Assembly (NCBI GenBank): GCA_037200845.1
Contig: JBBCGQ010000001.1
Location: forward strand, 1,240,001-1,304,000
DNA from: Bauldia sp.
Lineage (GTDB): Bacteria > Pseudomonadota > Alphaproteobacteria > Rhizobiales > Kaistiaceae
Direction of reading: 5' to 3'
Length of the DNA: 64,000 bases
Shown: piece after piece, positions 27,588 to 37,543 of the stretch
Layout: the number at the start of each line of letters is the position of its first letter
Numbering within the stretch: position 1 is the stretch's first letter
Made by a program: the position numbers and the translations under genes
Notes under the pieces: model-generated
What the model was told of the DNA's origin: nothing
Databases searched by the model: none
The model's input: the letters and a program-made list of their open reading frames with translations, nothing else

Positions 27588-28040
27588 TCACGGTCCCCTG
27601 GCGCCGATCGGCAGGATCGGGAACGCCGTCTCGATCTTGCCGGCCTTGGCGAACGTCAGCGTCACCGGCAGCGTCTCGCCCTGCTTCAGCGCCGCCGTCA
27701 GCCCCATGAACATGATGTGGAATCCGTCGGGAGCAAGGGTTACCGTCTGCCCGGCCGGTATCGGCAGGCCGCCGTCCAGCCCGTGCATGGTCATGACGCC
27801 GTCCTTCATTTCCATCACGTGCATGTCCGCCATGCCGGCGACCGGCGAGGCGACCGACACCAGCGTATCCGCTTCGCTGCCGGTGTTGGTGATGGTGAGG
27901 TATCCGCCGGCGCTGGGCGCCCCCGGCGGCGTCGCCCGCGTCCACATCGCATCGAGCGTCAGGCTGCCGACCGTGACCGGCGCGGCAAGCGCCGGCGCCG
28001 CGATCAGCACAAGCGCGATCAGTGCGCCGCCGAGTCTCAT
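27588..28040 (-). CDS. PCu(A)C-type periplasmic copper chaperone
   Basis: 150 residues. Signal peptide about 1-20 (cleavage after ALAA). Copper motif of the DUF461/PCuAC family: His74, Met85, His108 and Met110 (in ADMHVMEM, GVMTM and FHIMFMG). It binds Cu(I) in the periplasm and works with SCO to load cytochrome oxidase. The start overlaps the MFS gene end by 4 bases. Confidence 0.95.
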   Translation of the reverse strand: MRLGGALIALVLIAAPALAAPVTVGSLTLDAMWTRATPPGAPSAGGYLTITNTGSEADTLVSVASPVAGMADMHVMEMKDGVMTMHGLDGGLPIPAGQTVTLAPDGFHIMFMGLTAALKQGETLPVTLTFAKAGKIETAFPILPIGARGP

Positions 28041-29323
28041 GCTGCCTTCCCTTCCGCCCCGGGCTCGACCGAGGCCGACGGCGTCGCGACATTGGGGTCG
28101 TTCGGATCGAGCGGCTCCGGCCCGATCGTGCTGCCGCCCGGCACCGCGGCGCCACGGCGTATCTCCGTCTTCATCTCCGGCTGCTCCGGCGGGCGCTGCC
28201 GCAGCCGGACGAAGACATAGGCGCCGAGCACCACGTAGATCACCGCCGTGTACTGGAACAGCGCCGCGCCGCCGAAATGCCCCATCATCGTCGAGGCAAC
28301 CAGCGGCCCGACGATGGAGCCGAGCGCGCTGGCGAGGAAAAGGCTCGCCGCCGTCTCCACCATCGTGCCCTTGGCGACGCGGTCGTAGGCATGCGCCGCG
28401 GCGATGGAATAGATCGGCGCGATCGCGAAGCCGTAGGGCACGGCGATGATGTACCAGCCAAGCGTCGTCAGCGGCACGAACGCCAGGATCAGCGCGAAGA
28501 ACGTCGCCATGCCGAGCAGCACGGCAAGGACGAAGCGCCGGTCCATGCGGTCCGATGCGCGCCCCACCGGCCACTGCGCGAACGTGCCGGCCAGCGTCGC
28601 GATGGTGAGGAACACCGCCGCCTGCGACGACGACATCCCGTGCCCGACCGCGGCGACGGCGCCGAGCGACCAGTATGCGCCGTTGGCCAGCCCCGAGCCG
28701 AACACGCCGACCAGCCCGACCGGCGCGGCGCGATAAACCGCCTGCGGCCGGAAGCGCACCAGCGCCACCGGCGCCGGCTGCTGCTGCCGCGTCAGCGCCA
28801 GCGGGATCGACGCGATCGCCATCGCGAACGTCGCCACCGCGAACAGCGTGAACGTCATCGGCGAGGCCTGCGTCACCAGGAATTGCCCGAGCGCGAGCGC
28901 CGCGTAGTTGACCATGATGTAGATCGACATGATCAGGCCGCGGTTCTGGTTGGAGGCGCGGTCGTTGAGCCAGCTTTCGATGATCATGTAGAGCCCGGCG
29001 AGCGAGGCGCCGATGATCAGGCGCAGCACCAGCCACGGGCCAAAGGCGACCCACAAGGGATGCGCCACCATCGCCGCCGCGAGCCCGGCGGCCAGCGCCA
29101 TGAAGGCGCGGATGTGCCCGGCGCGCAGGATCAGGTAGGGCGTCGCGATGCAGCCGATGAGGAAGCCGACGTAGTACGCCGAGCCGATGGCGCCGATCTG
29201 GAACGAGCTCCACCCCTCGGCCTCGGCGCGCAGCGGCACCAGCGTGAGCTGCAGCCCGTGCCCGACGATCAGGAAGAACAGCCCGAGCAGCAGCGAGAAG
29301 ATCGGGCGCAGCGTCGTGTACAT
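28037..29323 (-). CDS. YcaD-like major facilitator superfamily transporter
   Basis: 428 residues with about 12 hydrophobic segments and the loop motif GRASDRMDRR (about 255). N-terminal half resembles YcaD (VPLRAEAEGWSSFQIGAIGSAYYVG). A hydrophilic 50-residue acidic C-terminal tail is unusual. The ATG at 29323 follows the dxs stop by 22 bases. It precedes PCuAC and SCO in an overlapping set, so transport of copper or a copper ligand is possible, as for CcoA-type MFS proteins, but not shown. Confidence 0.9.
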   Translation of the reverse strand: MYTTLRPIFSLLLGLFFLIVGHGLQLTLVPLRAEAEGWSSFQIGAIGSAYYVGFLIGCIATPYLILRAGHIRAFMALAAGLAAAMVAHPLWVAFGPWLVLRLIIGASLAGLYMIIESWLNDRASNQNRGLIMSIYIMVNYAALALGQFLVTQASPMTFTLFAVATFAMAIASIPLALTRQQQPAPVALVRFRPQAVYRAAPVGLVGVFGSGLANGAYWSLGAVAAVGHGMSSSQAAVFLTIATLAGTFAQWPVGRASDRMDRRFVLAVLLGMATFFALILAFVPLTTLGWYIIAVPYGFAIAPIYSIAAAHAYDRVAKGTMVETAASLFLASALGSIVGPLVASTMMGHFGGAALFQYTAVIYVVLGAYVFVRLRQRPPEQPEMKTEIRRGAAVPGGSTIGPEPLDPNDPNVATPSASVEPGAEGKAA

Positions 29324-29345
29324 CGTCGCCTTGAGAAAAGGAGAG

Positions 29346-31274
29346 CTAAGCGAGGCGGGAAGCGGCCGGCGCGAGTGTCCGGCCGAGCGCGGCGAACACT
29401 GCTCCGACGATCCCGGCGGAATCGAGGCCGGCGGCGGCAACCATCGCCTCCGGCTTGTTCTGGTCGACGAAACGGTCGGGCATCGCCAGCGTGCGAATCT
29501 TGAGGCCGCGATCGAGCGCGCCGGTCCTGGCGAGATGCGCCAGCACATGCGAGCCGAAGCCGCCGACGGCGCCTTCCTCGACGGTGATCAGCACCTCGTG
29601 GTTGGCGACCAGCCGGTCGATAAGCGCCGTGTCCAGCGGCTTAGCGAAGCGGGCGTCGGCGACCGTGGTCGGCAGGCCGAACGTGTCGAGTTCCTCCGCC
29701 GCCTTCAGCGCATCGGCAAGCCGCGTGCCGTACGAGAGGATCGCGACCTTGCCGCCCTCGCGCAGGATGCGGCCTTTGCCGACGTCGAGCGCCACGCCGA
29801 CCTCCGGCATGTCGACACCGACGCCGTCGCCGCGCGGATAGCGGAACGACGACGGCCGGTCGTCGATCGCGACCGCCGTCGCCACCATGTGCACCAGCTC
29901 CGCTTCGTCCGCCGGCGCCATGACGACGAAGCCGGGCAGGGCGGCGAGATACGTCGTGTCGAACGATCCCGCGTGCGTCGGCCCGTCGGCGCCGACAAAG
30001 CCGGCGCGGTCGATGGCGAAGCGCACCGGCAGCGACTGGATCGCGACGTCATGCACGACCTGATCGTAGGCGCGCTGCAGGAAGGTCGAGTAGATCGCCG
30101 CGAACGGCTTGTAGCCCTCGGACGCCAGGCCCGCCGCGAACGTCACCGCATGCTGCTCGGCAATGCCGACATCGAACGTCCGCGCCGGGAATCGTTCGCC
30201 GAAAAGATCGAGACCTGTCCCGGCGGGCATGGCCGCGGTGATGGCGACGATCCTGTCGTCCTTCTCCGCTTCCTTGATCAGCGCGTTGGCGAACACCCGG
30301 GTGTAGGCCGGCGCATTGGTCGCGGCCTTCGCCTGTTTGCCGGTGACGACGTCGAACTTCGCCACGCCGTGATACTTGTCGTCGGACTGCTCGGCCGGCG
30401 CGTAGCCCTTGCCCTTCTGCGTCACGACGTGGACGAGGATCGGCCCGTTGCGCGTGTCGCGCACGTTCTTCAGCACCGGCAGCAGGTGATCGAGATTGTG
30501 GCCGTCGATCGGCCCGACGTAGTAGAAGCCGAGTTCCTCGAACATCGTGCCGCCGGTCCAGTAGCTGCGCACGAATTCCTCGGTCAGCCGCGCCTTGTCG
30601 CGGAAGAAGCGCGGCAGCCGGCTGGCGATCCGCTTCATCATCTGGCGGAAGCTGCGATACGTGCGCCCCGAAACCAGCCGTGCGAGATGCGCCGACATGG
30701 CGCCGACCGGTGGCGCGATCGACATGTCGTTGTCGTTGAGGATGACGATCAGCCGCGACTTGAGGTGCCCGGCGTTGTTCATCGCCTCATAGGCCATGCC
30801 CGCCGACATCGCGCCGTCGCCGATCACGGCGATGACGTTATTCTCGCCGTGGCTCAGATCGCGCGCCACCGCCATGCCGAGCGCCGCCGAAATCGAGGTT
30901 GACGAGTGCGCCGCGCCGAACGGGTCGTACTCGCTCTCCGCCCGCCGGGTGAAACCGGAAAGGCCACCGGGCGCGCGGAGCGTCCGGATGCGCGGGCGCC
31001 GCCCGGTCAGGATCTTGTGCGGATAGGCCTGATGGCCGACGTCCCAGACCAGCCGGTCGCGCGGCGTATCGAAGACATAGTGGAGCGCTACGGTCAGCTC
31101 GACGACGCCCAGTCCGGCGCCGAGGTGGCCGCCGGTCACCGAGACGGCGGAGACGGTCTCGCGCCGCAACTCGTCGGCGACCTGCTTCAGGTCGGATTCC
31201 GGCAGCCGCCTGAGGTCATCCGGCGTCTTGATCCGGTCGAGCAATGGGGTCGCGAGTTCGCCGGTCAACGTCAC
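29346..31274 (-). CDS. dxs: 1-deoxy-D-xylulose-5-phosphate synthase
   Basis: 642 residues from the GTG at 31274 ([15 protein letters not shown], the usual Dxs beginning). Condenses pyruvate and glyceraldehyde 3-phosphate with TPP, the first MEP-pathway step. Seen: [16 protein letters not shown], the TPP motif [18 protein letters not shown] and [15 protein letters not shown] of the pyrimidine domain. A longer reading to 31334 is basic and unlikely. Heads a leftward run to the YbhN-like gene. Confidence 0.96.
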   Translation of the reverse strand: MTLTGELATPLLDRIKTPDDLRRLPESDLKQVADELRRETVSAVSVTGGHLGAGLGVVELTVALHYVFDTPRDRLVWDVGHQAYPHKILTGRRPRIRTLRAPGGLSGFTRRAESEYDPFGAAHSSTSISAALGMAVARDLSHGENNVIAVIGDGAMSAGMAYEAMNNAGHLKSRLIVILNDNDMSIAPPVGAMSAHLARLVSGRTYRSFRQMMKRIASRLPRFFRDKARLTEEFVRSYWTGGTMFEELGFYYVGPIDGHNLDHLLPVLKNVRDTRNGPILVHVVTQKGKGYAPAEQSDDKYHGVAKFDVVTGKQAKAATNAPAYTRVFANALIKEAEKDDRIVAITAAMPAGTGLDLFGERFPARTFDVGIAEQHAVTFAAGLASEGYKPFAAIYSTFLQRAYDQVVHDVAIQSLPVRFAIDRAGFVGADGPTHAGSFDTTYLAALPGFVVMAPADEAELVHMVATAVAIDDRPSSFRYPRGDGVGVDMPEVGVALDVGKGRILREGGKVAILSYGTRLADALKAAEELDTFGLPTTVADARFAKPLDTALIDRLVANHEVLITVEEGAVGGFGSHVLAHLARTGALDRGLKIRTLAMPDRFVDQNKPEAMVAAAGLDSAGIVGAVFAALGRTLAPAASRLA

Positions 31275-31340
31275 AGAATCCGCCGGAAAGCGAGGGCCAG
31301 GGCGCACCCTTACACCTTCGCCCGGGCGACGCAAACGCGC

Positions 31341-32258
31341 TTATTCCGGTAGGGGAATGAAGTCTTTCTCGTCGCCGAAAACCTTGTCGAACCGCCCGGC
31401 CTTCCAGTCGGCCTTGGCCTGGTCGATGCGCTCTTTGGTCGAGGAGACGAAGTTCCACCAGATGTGCCGCGGCCCGTCCATCGGCTCGCCGCCGAGCAGG
31501 ATCAGCCGGGCAGGGGTCACCGCGCGGATGGTCATGCCTTCACCCGGCTTGAACACGATCAGCCGGTCCGGCGTGAACGTATCGCCGCCGATCTCCACCG
31601 TGCCTTCCGAAAGATACGCCGCGCGTTCCTCGTGCGCGGCGTCGAGCGGCAGCGTGGCGCCGGCTTCGAGCACGACGTCGGCAAAGAACATCTCGCTGAA
31701 CGTCGACACCGGCGCCCGCTCACCATAGAGCGACCCGACCGCCAGCCGCACGGTCGCGCCGTCGCCGACGATCGTCGGCAGCGCGTCCTTGCCGTGATGG
31801 AAGAACGTCGGCGCCGCTTCCTCGCTCACCTTCGGCAGCGCCACCCAGGTCTGGAAGCCGTGCACCCGTACCGGCTTGCCGATGTTCTCCTTCGGCGCGC
31901 GTTCCGAATGCGCGATGCCCTTGCCGGCGGTCATCCAGTTCACGTCGCCCGGCACGATGATCTGCTCGCTGCCGACCGAGTCGCGATGCATGATCGAACC
32001 TTCCAGCAGGTAGCTCACCGTGGCGAGCCCGATATGCGGATGCGGCCGCACGTCGAACTTCTCGCCCGAGATCGCCTCGCCGGGGCCGAACGCATCGAGA
32101 AAGATGAACGGCCCGACCATCTGCCGCTGCGCCGCCGGCAGCGCCCGCTTGACCATGAACGCGCCGATATCGCGCAGCCGCGGCACGATGATCGTCTCGA
32201 TGGCATCGGCCGCGGCGACTTCGCCGAGCATGGGATCGGGCAGGGGCAAACGGCGCAT
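31341..32258 (-). CDS. Pirin family protein
   Basis: 305 residues, bicupin. The N-terminal cupin keeps the metal ligands: DVRPHPHIGLATVSYLLEG (two His), HRDSVG and a later HSE. A C-terminal pirin domain follows (GPRHIWWNFVSS). Pirins are Fe-dependent proteins; some oxidise quercetin, others regulate. Role here unknown. It ends 67 bases before the dxs start, on the same strand. Confidence 0.93.
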   Translation of the reverse strand: MRRLPLPDPMLGEVAAADAIETIIVPRLRDIGAFMVKRALPAAQRQMVGPFIFLDAFGPGEAISGEKFDVRPHPHIGLATVSYLLEGSIMHRDSVGSEQIIVPGDVNWMTAGKGIAHSERAPKENIGKPVRVHGFQTWVALPKVSEEAAPTFFHHGKDALPTIVGDGATVRLAVGSLYGERAPVSTFSEMFFADVVLEAGATLPLDAAHEERAAYLSEGTVEIGGDTFTPDRLIVFKPGEGMTIRAVTPARLILLGGEPMDGPRHIWWNFVSSTKERIDQAKADWKAGRFDKVFGDEKDFIPLPE

Positions 32259-32333
32259 GGCTGGGTCCCTCAGTTATTCGCCCAAAGATATAGGCAGCGG
32301 CCGGCCGCAACGACACCCCGATACGTGTCGCTG

Positions 32334-33209
32334 TCAGAACGCCTGAAAATGATCCGAAAGCACGAACCCCATGGCCTTTTCCAGCAACAGCCGGTGGCTG
32401 TCCGGCCGCCGGTCTACGGTCCGCGCCAGTATCTCGGCCAGCCGCGCGTGCGCCCATGCCAGATCGCGCCCGACGAAGAACGAATGCCGCAGGACCGCGA
32501 GGACCAGCGTCGATGCCGTGTCGTCGGCCGATCCCGCCGACCGTCCCGTGGTCGAGGAGACGATGCTGGCCGGGTCGATCGTCGTGACGAACGGGAACAT
32601 GCAAGCGGCGCGCAGGCGTCCGTTATTGACCTCGTCGCGGAGGACGAAGTCGATCGGCTGGATCGGCCCCTTGTCCCAGCCGACCTTCAGCCGGTCGAGC
32701 AGCCGCTCCGCGCTCTTCGGGTTGACCACGTACGAACTGGTGCAGGCGAAGCGGACTGCCGTGAGGTCGATGATCTGCAGGCGGCGGATATCGAAGTTGG
32801 CGCCGCCACCCGTTGCCTTGTCGAACAGCGCCTTGAATGCCTTGAGGGCGCGCACGTCCTGTGACACGAGAGTCTCGGTGAACATGATGTCGAAGCTGCC
32901 GAGCGCGCTGGACTGGATGCAGAAGTCGATCGCCGGAGCGGTCGCCGGCGACAACACCGCATCGTCCTCGAGCACGTGGAGCGGGCCGCCGCTTTCGGCT
33001 GCCAATCCGATCGCCGCGATATGCGAACGGAAAACGCCGCGCTCGCCGGGCGTCGCCCCGGGTCGCGGCGGCAGCGTCGCGCCATCGACCGCGGGAAGGC
33101 GCCGGTAGAGCCCGCTCAGCCCGAGCGCCGCGAACTGCTGCTCCATTCTGGCGCGGCGGTCCGCCGACCTGTCGAGGTTGATGTAGATGCCGTCGTAGAG
33201 GTGGGGCAT
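32334..33209 (-). CDS. Glycosyltransferase family 25 protein
   Basis: 291 residues. YINLDRSADRRARM (9-22) and LEDDAVLS (80-87, metal-binding EDD) match GT25, the LOS/LPS galactosyltransferase-like family. No membrane segment is evident. It probably adds a sugar to a surface glycan, but sugar and acceptor are unknown. Flanked by pirin and xseB on the same strand. Confidence 0.85.
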   Translation of the reverse strand: MPHLYDGIYINLDRSADRRARMEQQFAALGLSGLYRRLPAVDGATLPPRPGATPGERGVFRSHIAAIGLAAESGGPLHVLEDDAVLSPATAPAIDFCIQSSALGSFDIMFTETLVSQDVRALKAFKALFDKATGGGANFDIRRLQIIDLTAVRFACTSSYVVNPKSAERLLDRLKVGWDKGPIQPIDFVLRDEVNNGRLRAACMFPFVTTIDPASIVSSTTGRSAGSADDTASTLVLAVLRHSFFVGRDLAWAHARLAEILARTVDRRPDSHRLLLEKAMGFVLSDHFQAF

Positions 33210-33235
33210 CGATGCGTTCCGTCGGCCCGCGCGGG

Positions 33236-33487
33236 CTACTCGACGTCCAGAGGCTCGGTCCCGGCCGGCTTGCCGCCCGGCGACAGCCGGATCTTCTCCA
33301 CTCGCGCCTCGGCTTCCTTGAGCAGCGCCGCGCAGCGCTGCTTCAGTGCCTCGCCGCGCTCGTAGATCGCGATGGATTCGGCAAGCGGCACGTCGCCGCG
33401 CTCTAGCCGCGAGACGATCTGCTCGAGCTCGGCCAGCGCCTTTTCGAAGGTCAGTTCCTCGATCACCGCCAGCTTCGTCTCGGCCAT
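33236..33487 (-). CDS. xseB: Exodeoxyribonuclease VII small subunit
   Basis: 83 residues, helical, with the XseB core [37 protein letters not shown]. Partner of XseA in degrading single-stranded DNA. Start fixed by an AAGGA ribosome binding site five bases ahead of the ATG at 33487; the GTG at 33499 would place this inside the gene. It follows the amidohydrolase gene by 8 bases. Confidence 0.95.
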   Translation of the reverse strand: MAETKLAVIEELTFEKALAELEQIVSRLERGDVPLAESIAIYERGEALKQRCAALLKEAEARVEKIRLSPGGKPAGTEPLDVE

Positions 33488-33495
33488 GTTGTCCT

Positions 33496-34422
33496 TCACG
33501 CCTTCATCAGCGTCGCGACGTGCGCCGCGACGGAATCCGCAAGTCCCGTAAGATCATAGCCGCCTTCCAGCAAACTGACGATCCGCCCGGCGCAATGCTT
33601 GTCGGCGAGGCCCATGATCGCCTCGGTCGCCCAGCCGAAATCTTCCTCGCGCAGGTTCACCCCGGCGAGCGGATCGCGCCAGTGCGCGTCGAACCCGGCG
33701 GAAATAATTATCAGGTCCGGCGCGAATTTCTCGACCGCCGGGAACACCCGCTCGTTCATCGCCTCGCGGAACTCCTCGCCCTCGTCGCCCTCCGACAGCG
33801 GCGCGTTGAAGACGTTGCCGGCGCCGGTTTCGGATGCCGCGCCGGTGCCCGGATAGAGCGGCATCTGGTGCGTCGAGGCGTAGAGGATGGAGGGATCGTC
33901 CCAGACGATCGCCTGCGTGCCGTTGCCGTGGTGCACGTCCCAGTCGATGATCGCGACGCGGCCGACGCCGTGCTGCTTCTGCGCATGGCGCGCCGCAATC
34001 GCCGCGTTGTTGAACAGGCAGAAGCCCATCGGCCGGTCGGCCTCGGCGTGGTGACCGGGCGGGCGCGCCGCGGCGAAGGCGTTGGTGGCGCCGCCGCCGA
34101 TCACGGTATCGACCGCCAGGCAGGCACCGCCGACGGCATAGCGCGCTACCGCGAAACTTTCCGGGCTGAGGTAGGAGTCAGCCTCGATCTGCACGACGCC
34201 GCTTTCCGGCAGCGCCCGTTCCAGTTCCTCGACATAACCGCCGTCATGGGCGAGTAGCACGCGATCGAGGCCCGCCTCCGGCGCCGACGTGCGCACCAGC
34301 GCGTCGAAGCGCGCATCGGCGAGCGCCTCGCTCACCGCCGCGATACGCTCCGGCCGCTCCGGATGCCCTTTGGGCACGAGATGGCGCAGGAATACCGGGT
34401 CCTGGATGAGCAGAGTGGCCAA
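33496..34422 (-). CDS. Histone deacetylase family amidohydrolase
   Basis: 308 residues from a TTG at 34422. Zinc amidohydrolase fold with [19 protein letters not shown] (catalytic His pair), [11 protein letters not shown] (zinc Asp/His) and [13 protein letters not shown]. Bacterial members deacetylate acetylpolyamines or acetoin-utilisation proteins; substrate not determined. Commonly next to xseB in alphaproteobacteria, as here. Confidence 0.94.
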   Translation of the reverse strand: MATLLIQDPVFLRHLVPKGHPERPERIAAVSEALADARFDALVRTSAPEAGLDRVLLAHDGGYVEELERALPESGVVQIEADSYLSPESFAVARYAVGGACLAVDTVIGGGATNAFAAARPPGHHAEADRPMGFCLFNNAAIAARHAQKQHGVGRVAIIDWDVHHGNGTQAIVWDDPSILYASTHQMPLYPGTGAASETGAGNVFNAPLSEGDEGEEFREAMNERVFPAVEKFAPDLIIISAGFDAHWRDPLAGVNLREEDFGWATEAIMGLADKHCAGRIVSLLEGGYDLTGLADSVAAHVATLMKA

Positions 34423-34469
34423 ACTGAAACGCCTCGCTTGCCGCGGATCGCCGCCCGCCGGCGCGCAGT

Positions 34470-35219
34470 CTAGCGCCGCTTGTCGAGATAAGCTTGCAAA
34501 GCGTCGCGCGCCGCCGGCGACTTCAACAGTTCCGTGAAGGCCGCCGCCTCCTGGTCGATGCGCTGCGCGATGTCGCGCCGCTCGCCGCGCATCAGCCGCC
34601 GCGCCGCCCGCACCGCCTCCGGCGGCTTGGCCGCCAGCGTCCGCGCCGCCTCGCGCCCGGCACTTTCCACGTCTCCCGGCGGCACCACGCGGTTGACCAG
34701 CCCGGCCTCGCGCGCCTGCTGGATGTCAAACTGGTCGCCCATCACCAGCATGGCGAAGGCGCGGTGGTAGCCCATCAGCCGTGCCGCCAGCAGCGACGAT
34801 CCGCCGTCGGGAGGCAGTCCGATATCGACGAACGGCGCGGCAAAGCTCGCCCATTCCGAGGCGACGACATAGTCGCAGAGGAACAGCAGCGTCGTCCCGA
34901 ACCCGAACACGGGCCCGTCGACCGCGGCGATCACCGGCTTGTCGATGGTCGCCAGAGTCTTGGAAAGGCGGATCACGCCTTCGCTGATCATGCCCTCCTC
35001 GGTGAAAATCTGGAGCTCGACCGGGTCGTGGCCGGCGGTGAAGATGCCCGGCCCGCCGGTGATCAGGATGGCGCGGACGCGCGAGGAGCTCTCGCCGAAA
35101 TGGATCGCGTCGGCCGCAGCCTCGAGCATCGCCGAGGTCAGCATGTTCTCGTGTTCGACGCGGTCGAAGCGGATGGTCTGCACGCCGTCATGAACTTCGG
35201 CGCTGAGCTGGTCGATCAT
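34470..35219 (-). CDS. Enoyl-CoA hydratase/isomerase family protein
   Basis: 249 residues, crotonase fold. Oxyanion hole residues lie in FTAGHDPVEL and GPVFGFGTTLLFLCDYVVAS. At the position of one catalytic Glu the sequence reads VDIGLPPDGGSSLLAARLMG, where hydratases usually have ELGL-PE, so it is more likely an isomerase or a different crotonase. Possibly in fatty acid degradation. Divergent from tsaC/sua5 across a palindrome-bearing region. Confidence 0.9.
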   Translation of the reverse strand: MIDQLSAEVHDGVQTIRFDRVEHENMLTSAMLEAAADAIHFGESSSRVRAILITGGPGIFTAGHDPVELQIFTEEGMISEGVIRLSKTLATIDKPVIAAVDGPVFGFGTTLLFLCDYVVASEWASFAAPFVDIGLPPDGGSSLLAARLMGYHRAFAMLVMGDQFDIQQAREAGLVNRVVPPGDVESAGREAARTLAAKPPEAVRAARRLMRGERRDIAQRIDQEAAAFTELLKSPAARDALQAYLDKRR

Positions 35220-35275
35220 TCCGGCACGTTCCCCCGGGAGCCCGTGAGCACTCGGTCCCCGTATGTACCCGTAAC

Positions 35276-35292
35276 CTTCGGTTTAACCGAAG
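35276..35292. promoter_or_regulatory. Perfect palindrome in divergent promoter region
   Basis: CTTCGGTTTAACCGAAG is an 8-bp perfect inverted repeat around a single T, located between the divergent enoyl-CoA hydratase gene (starts 35219) and sua5 (starts 35419). It is flanked by AT-rich bases in a GC-rich region. Typical of a dimeric repressor operator; the regulator is not identified. Confidence 0.5.
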
Positions 35293-35418
35293 ATATTTTC
35301 CTCGCGCCGCCTTTGGTAAGCCCTACGCCCGGTATGTGACAACCCGTCATCGCGCATCATGCTTTCCGGCCGCGCCCGGCGCTTGACGCCGACGGCACCC
35401 CGGCCCATTGGGACGCCG

Positions 35419-36372
35419 ATGAACGCCGCCCGCATCCTTCCCGCCTCCGACCCGACCGCGATTCCCGCCGCCGTCGAGGCGTTGCGCGCCGGCGCGCTGG
35501 TCGCGATGCCGACGGAGACGGTCTACGGCCTTGCCGCCGACGCCGCCAATCCGCGCGCCGTCGCCGGTATCTTCGCCGCCAAGGGCCGGCCGCGGTTCAA
35601 TCCGCTGATCGTGCACGTCGCGAATCTGGACGCCGCCCGCGCCATCGCGATTCTGTCGCCGGAAGCCGAGCGCCTCGCCGTCGCGTTCTGGCCGGGCCCG
35701 CTGACGCTGGTCCTGCCCAAGCGCGACGATAGCCCGATCGCGGAACTCGCAACCGCCGGCCTGCCGACGATCGCGATCCGCATCCCGTCCCATCCCGTCG
35801 CCCGCGCTTTGCTGGTGGCGTTCGGCGGTCCGCTGGCGGCGCCCAGCGCCAACCGCTCGGGCCATGTCAGCGCCACCGCCGCCGCCCACGTCGCGGCCGA
35901 TCTCGGCAGCGACGTCGCTCTGATCCTCGACGCCGGCCCCGCGACGGTCGGCATCGAGTCCACCATCGTCGGCCTGGCGGGCAGGCCGACGCTGCTCCGC
36001 GCCGGTGGGGTCGATCGCGCACAGATCGAAGCCGCGCTCGGCGCGACACTCGCCGCCCCGACACCCGGTGCCATCGACGCGCCGGGGATGCTCGCCTCGC
36101 ACTACGCCCCGGCCGCCACGCTCCGCCTCAACGCGACCTCGATCCGCCCGGGCGAAACGCTGCTCGCCTTCGGCCAGCCGCTGCCGGGCGCCATCGCGAC
36201 GGTGAATCTCAGCGCAACAAGAGACCTGAAGGAAGCCGCGGCGAATCTTTTCGCCGCGCTGCGCACGCTCGACGGCTTGGCCCCGGTGATAGCCGTGGCC
36301 CCGATCCCCAACCACGGCCTCGGCGAGGCGATCAACGACCGCCTGGCCCGCGCCGCCGCGCCGCGTTCGTGA
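35419..36372 (+). CDS. L-threonylcarbamoyladenylate synthase, Sua5 type
   Basis: 317 residues. The N-terminal YrdC/TsaC domain (about 10-200) has the signatures PTETVYGLAADA, KGRPRFNPLIVHV and APSANRSGHVS. The C-terminal Sua5 extension (SHYAPAATLRL, about 235-317) makes it the longer Sua5 type. It forms threonylcarbamoyl-AMP for the t6A37 modification of ANN-decoding tRNAs. Start at 35419 (MNAARILPA); a longer reading to 35359 is not supported. Confidence 0.95.
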   Translation: MNAARILPASDPTAIPAAVEALRAGALVAMPTETVYGLAADAANPRAVAGIFAAKGRPRFNPLIVHVANLDAARAIAILSPEAERLAVAFWPGPLTLVLPKRDDSPIAELATAGLPTIAIRIPSHPVARALLVAFGGPLAAPSANRSGHVSATAAAHVAADLGSDVALILDAGPATVGIESTIVGLAGRPTLLRAGGVDRAQIEAALGATLAAPTPGAIDAPGMLASHYAPAATLRLNATSIRPGETLLAFGQPLPGAIATVNLSATRDLKEAAANLFAALRTLDGLAPVIAVAPIPNHGLGEAINDRLARAAAPRS

Positions 36373-36428
36373 CATCCGCTCCGCCGCCGGAATGACGAGA
36401 TGAGAGGGCGGTTTGCCTGTTGTTGAAC

Positions 36429-36480
36429 CCTCCCCTTGCGGGAGGGTCAAAATCGCGAGCGCGATTTTGGGGAGGGGTGT
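36429..36480. repeat. Family C repeat with two hairpins
   Basis: CCCTCCC-CTTGC-GGGAGGG (36429-36447) is followed by AAAATCGCG-AG-CGCGATTTT (36450-36469, 9-bp perfect stem) and a GGGGAGGGGTG tail. Lies between convergent sua5 and the DnaJ gene and may terminate both. Similar elements lie at 50042 and 51266. Confidence 0.75.
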
Positions 36481-36523
36481 CTCTCAGCGAGCAGAGCGCT
36501 AACGCGCCGGAACCGAAGCGGGC

Positions 36524-37465
36524 CTACCCCGCGTCTTCCTCATCCCGCGCCTGATACCGGTGCGCCCCGCGCCACTTCTGCATCAGCGCCTCAAGGTCGG
36601 CGTCGCCGCCCTCGGGCAGCACAATGCGCAGGCTGACCAGCAGGTCGCCATGGTCGCCGCCGGTACGCGGCAGGCCCTTGCCCTTGAGCCTGAGCGCCCG
36701 CCCGCCGGAAGAATTCGGCGGCACGGTCAGCGTCACCGGCCCGTCGAGGGTGGGCACGCGCACCTTGGCGCCGAGCACCGCCTCGTCGAGCGTCACCGAA
36801 ACATCGCGGCGCAGCGTATCGCCCTCGACCCGGAAGACCGGGTGCGGCACGAATTCGACCGTGACCAGCGCGTCGGCCGGCGGCGAGCCGCGGCCCTGTC
36901 CCTTGAGCCGGATCGTTTGGCCGGAACGCGTGCCGGCGGGGATCGCCACCTCGACCGTGCGTCCGGTCGGCAGGTCGACGCGCACCTTGTCGCCGTGCAT
37001 CACCTGCTCGAGCGTCACCGCGACCGTTGCGGTCACGTCCTGCGCCGGCTGCGTATGCGTCCGCTGCCGGGCTCGGCCGAAGCCGCCGAGGATGTCGGAC
37101 AGTATGTCGTCGCCGCCGAACGGGTCGGCGCCTTCGCCGCCGGTCTGCCAGCGGAACGTGCGCCCGCCGGCGCCCGGAGGCGCGCCACGCTGGCCGAATC
37201 CCTCGAAGCCGCCGAAACCGGGCCCCGGCGCCTGCTGGAAGCGTGGCTTGCCGTCGGCGCCGATCTCGCCCTTGTCGAACTGCTTCCGCTTGGCCTTGTC
37301 GCCGATGATCTCATAGGCGGCGTTCGCCTCGTTGAAGCGTTCCTTCGACTTGGGGTCGCTGTTCGTATCGGGGTGGTGCTTCTTGGCGAGCTTCCGGAAG
37401 GCCGACTTGATTTCAGCTTCGCTGGCCGTCCGGCTTACGCCGAGCACTTCGTAGGGATCGCGCAT
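36524..37465 (-). CDS. CbpA-like DnaJ co-chaperone
   Basis: 313 residues. N-terminal J domain with HPD at 31-33, a Gly/Phe-rich linker (about 75-135), then the DnaJ C-terminal substrate-binding domain starting near 140. There is no Cys-rich zinc-finger, so this is a CbpA-type (type B) J protein, not DnaJ itself. It stimulates DnaK ATPase. Adjacent to an RT0821-type lipoprotein gene and pdxH, a common Rhizobiales order. Confidence 0.94.
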   Translation of the reverse strand: MRDPYEVLGVSRTASEAEIKSAFRKLAKKHHPDTNSDPKSKERFNEANAAYEIIGDKAKRKQFDKGEIGADGKPRFQQAPGPGFGGFEGFGQRGAPPGAGGRTFRWQTGGEGADPFGGDDILSDILGGFGRARQRTHTQPAQDVTATVAVTLEQVMHGDKVRVDLPTGRTVEVAIPAGTRSGQTIRLKGQGRGSPPADALVTVEFVPHPVFRVEGDTLRRDVSVTLDEAVLGAKVRVPTLDGPVTLTVPPNSSGGRALRLKGKGLPRTGGDHGDLLVSLRIVLPEGGDADLEALMQKWRGAHRYQARDEEDAG

Positions 37466-37543
37466 GGTGACAAGACTAGCAGGGGTTGGTGCCCCGCAAT
37501 ATGGGAAGCGTCACACCTTGGCGAAAGGGGCCCTAACGCTGGC

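Noticed and set aside
28022-29503. Long rightward frame opposite the MFS gene
   Set aside because: Antisense shadow, no recognisable domain; the MFS protein is clear on the minus strand.
36429-36480. CRISPR or tandem repeat array
   Set aside because: Repeats are single or paired inverted elements dispersed between genes, not regularly spaced direct repeats, and no cas genes are present.
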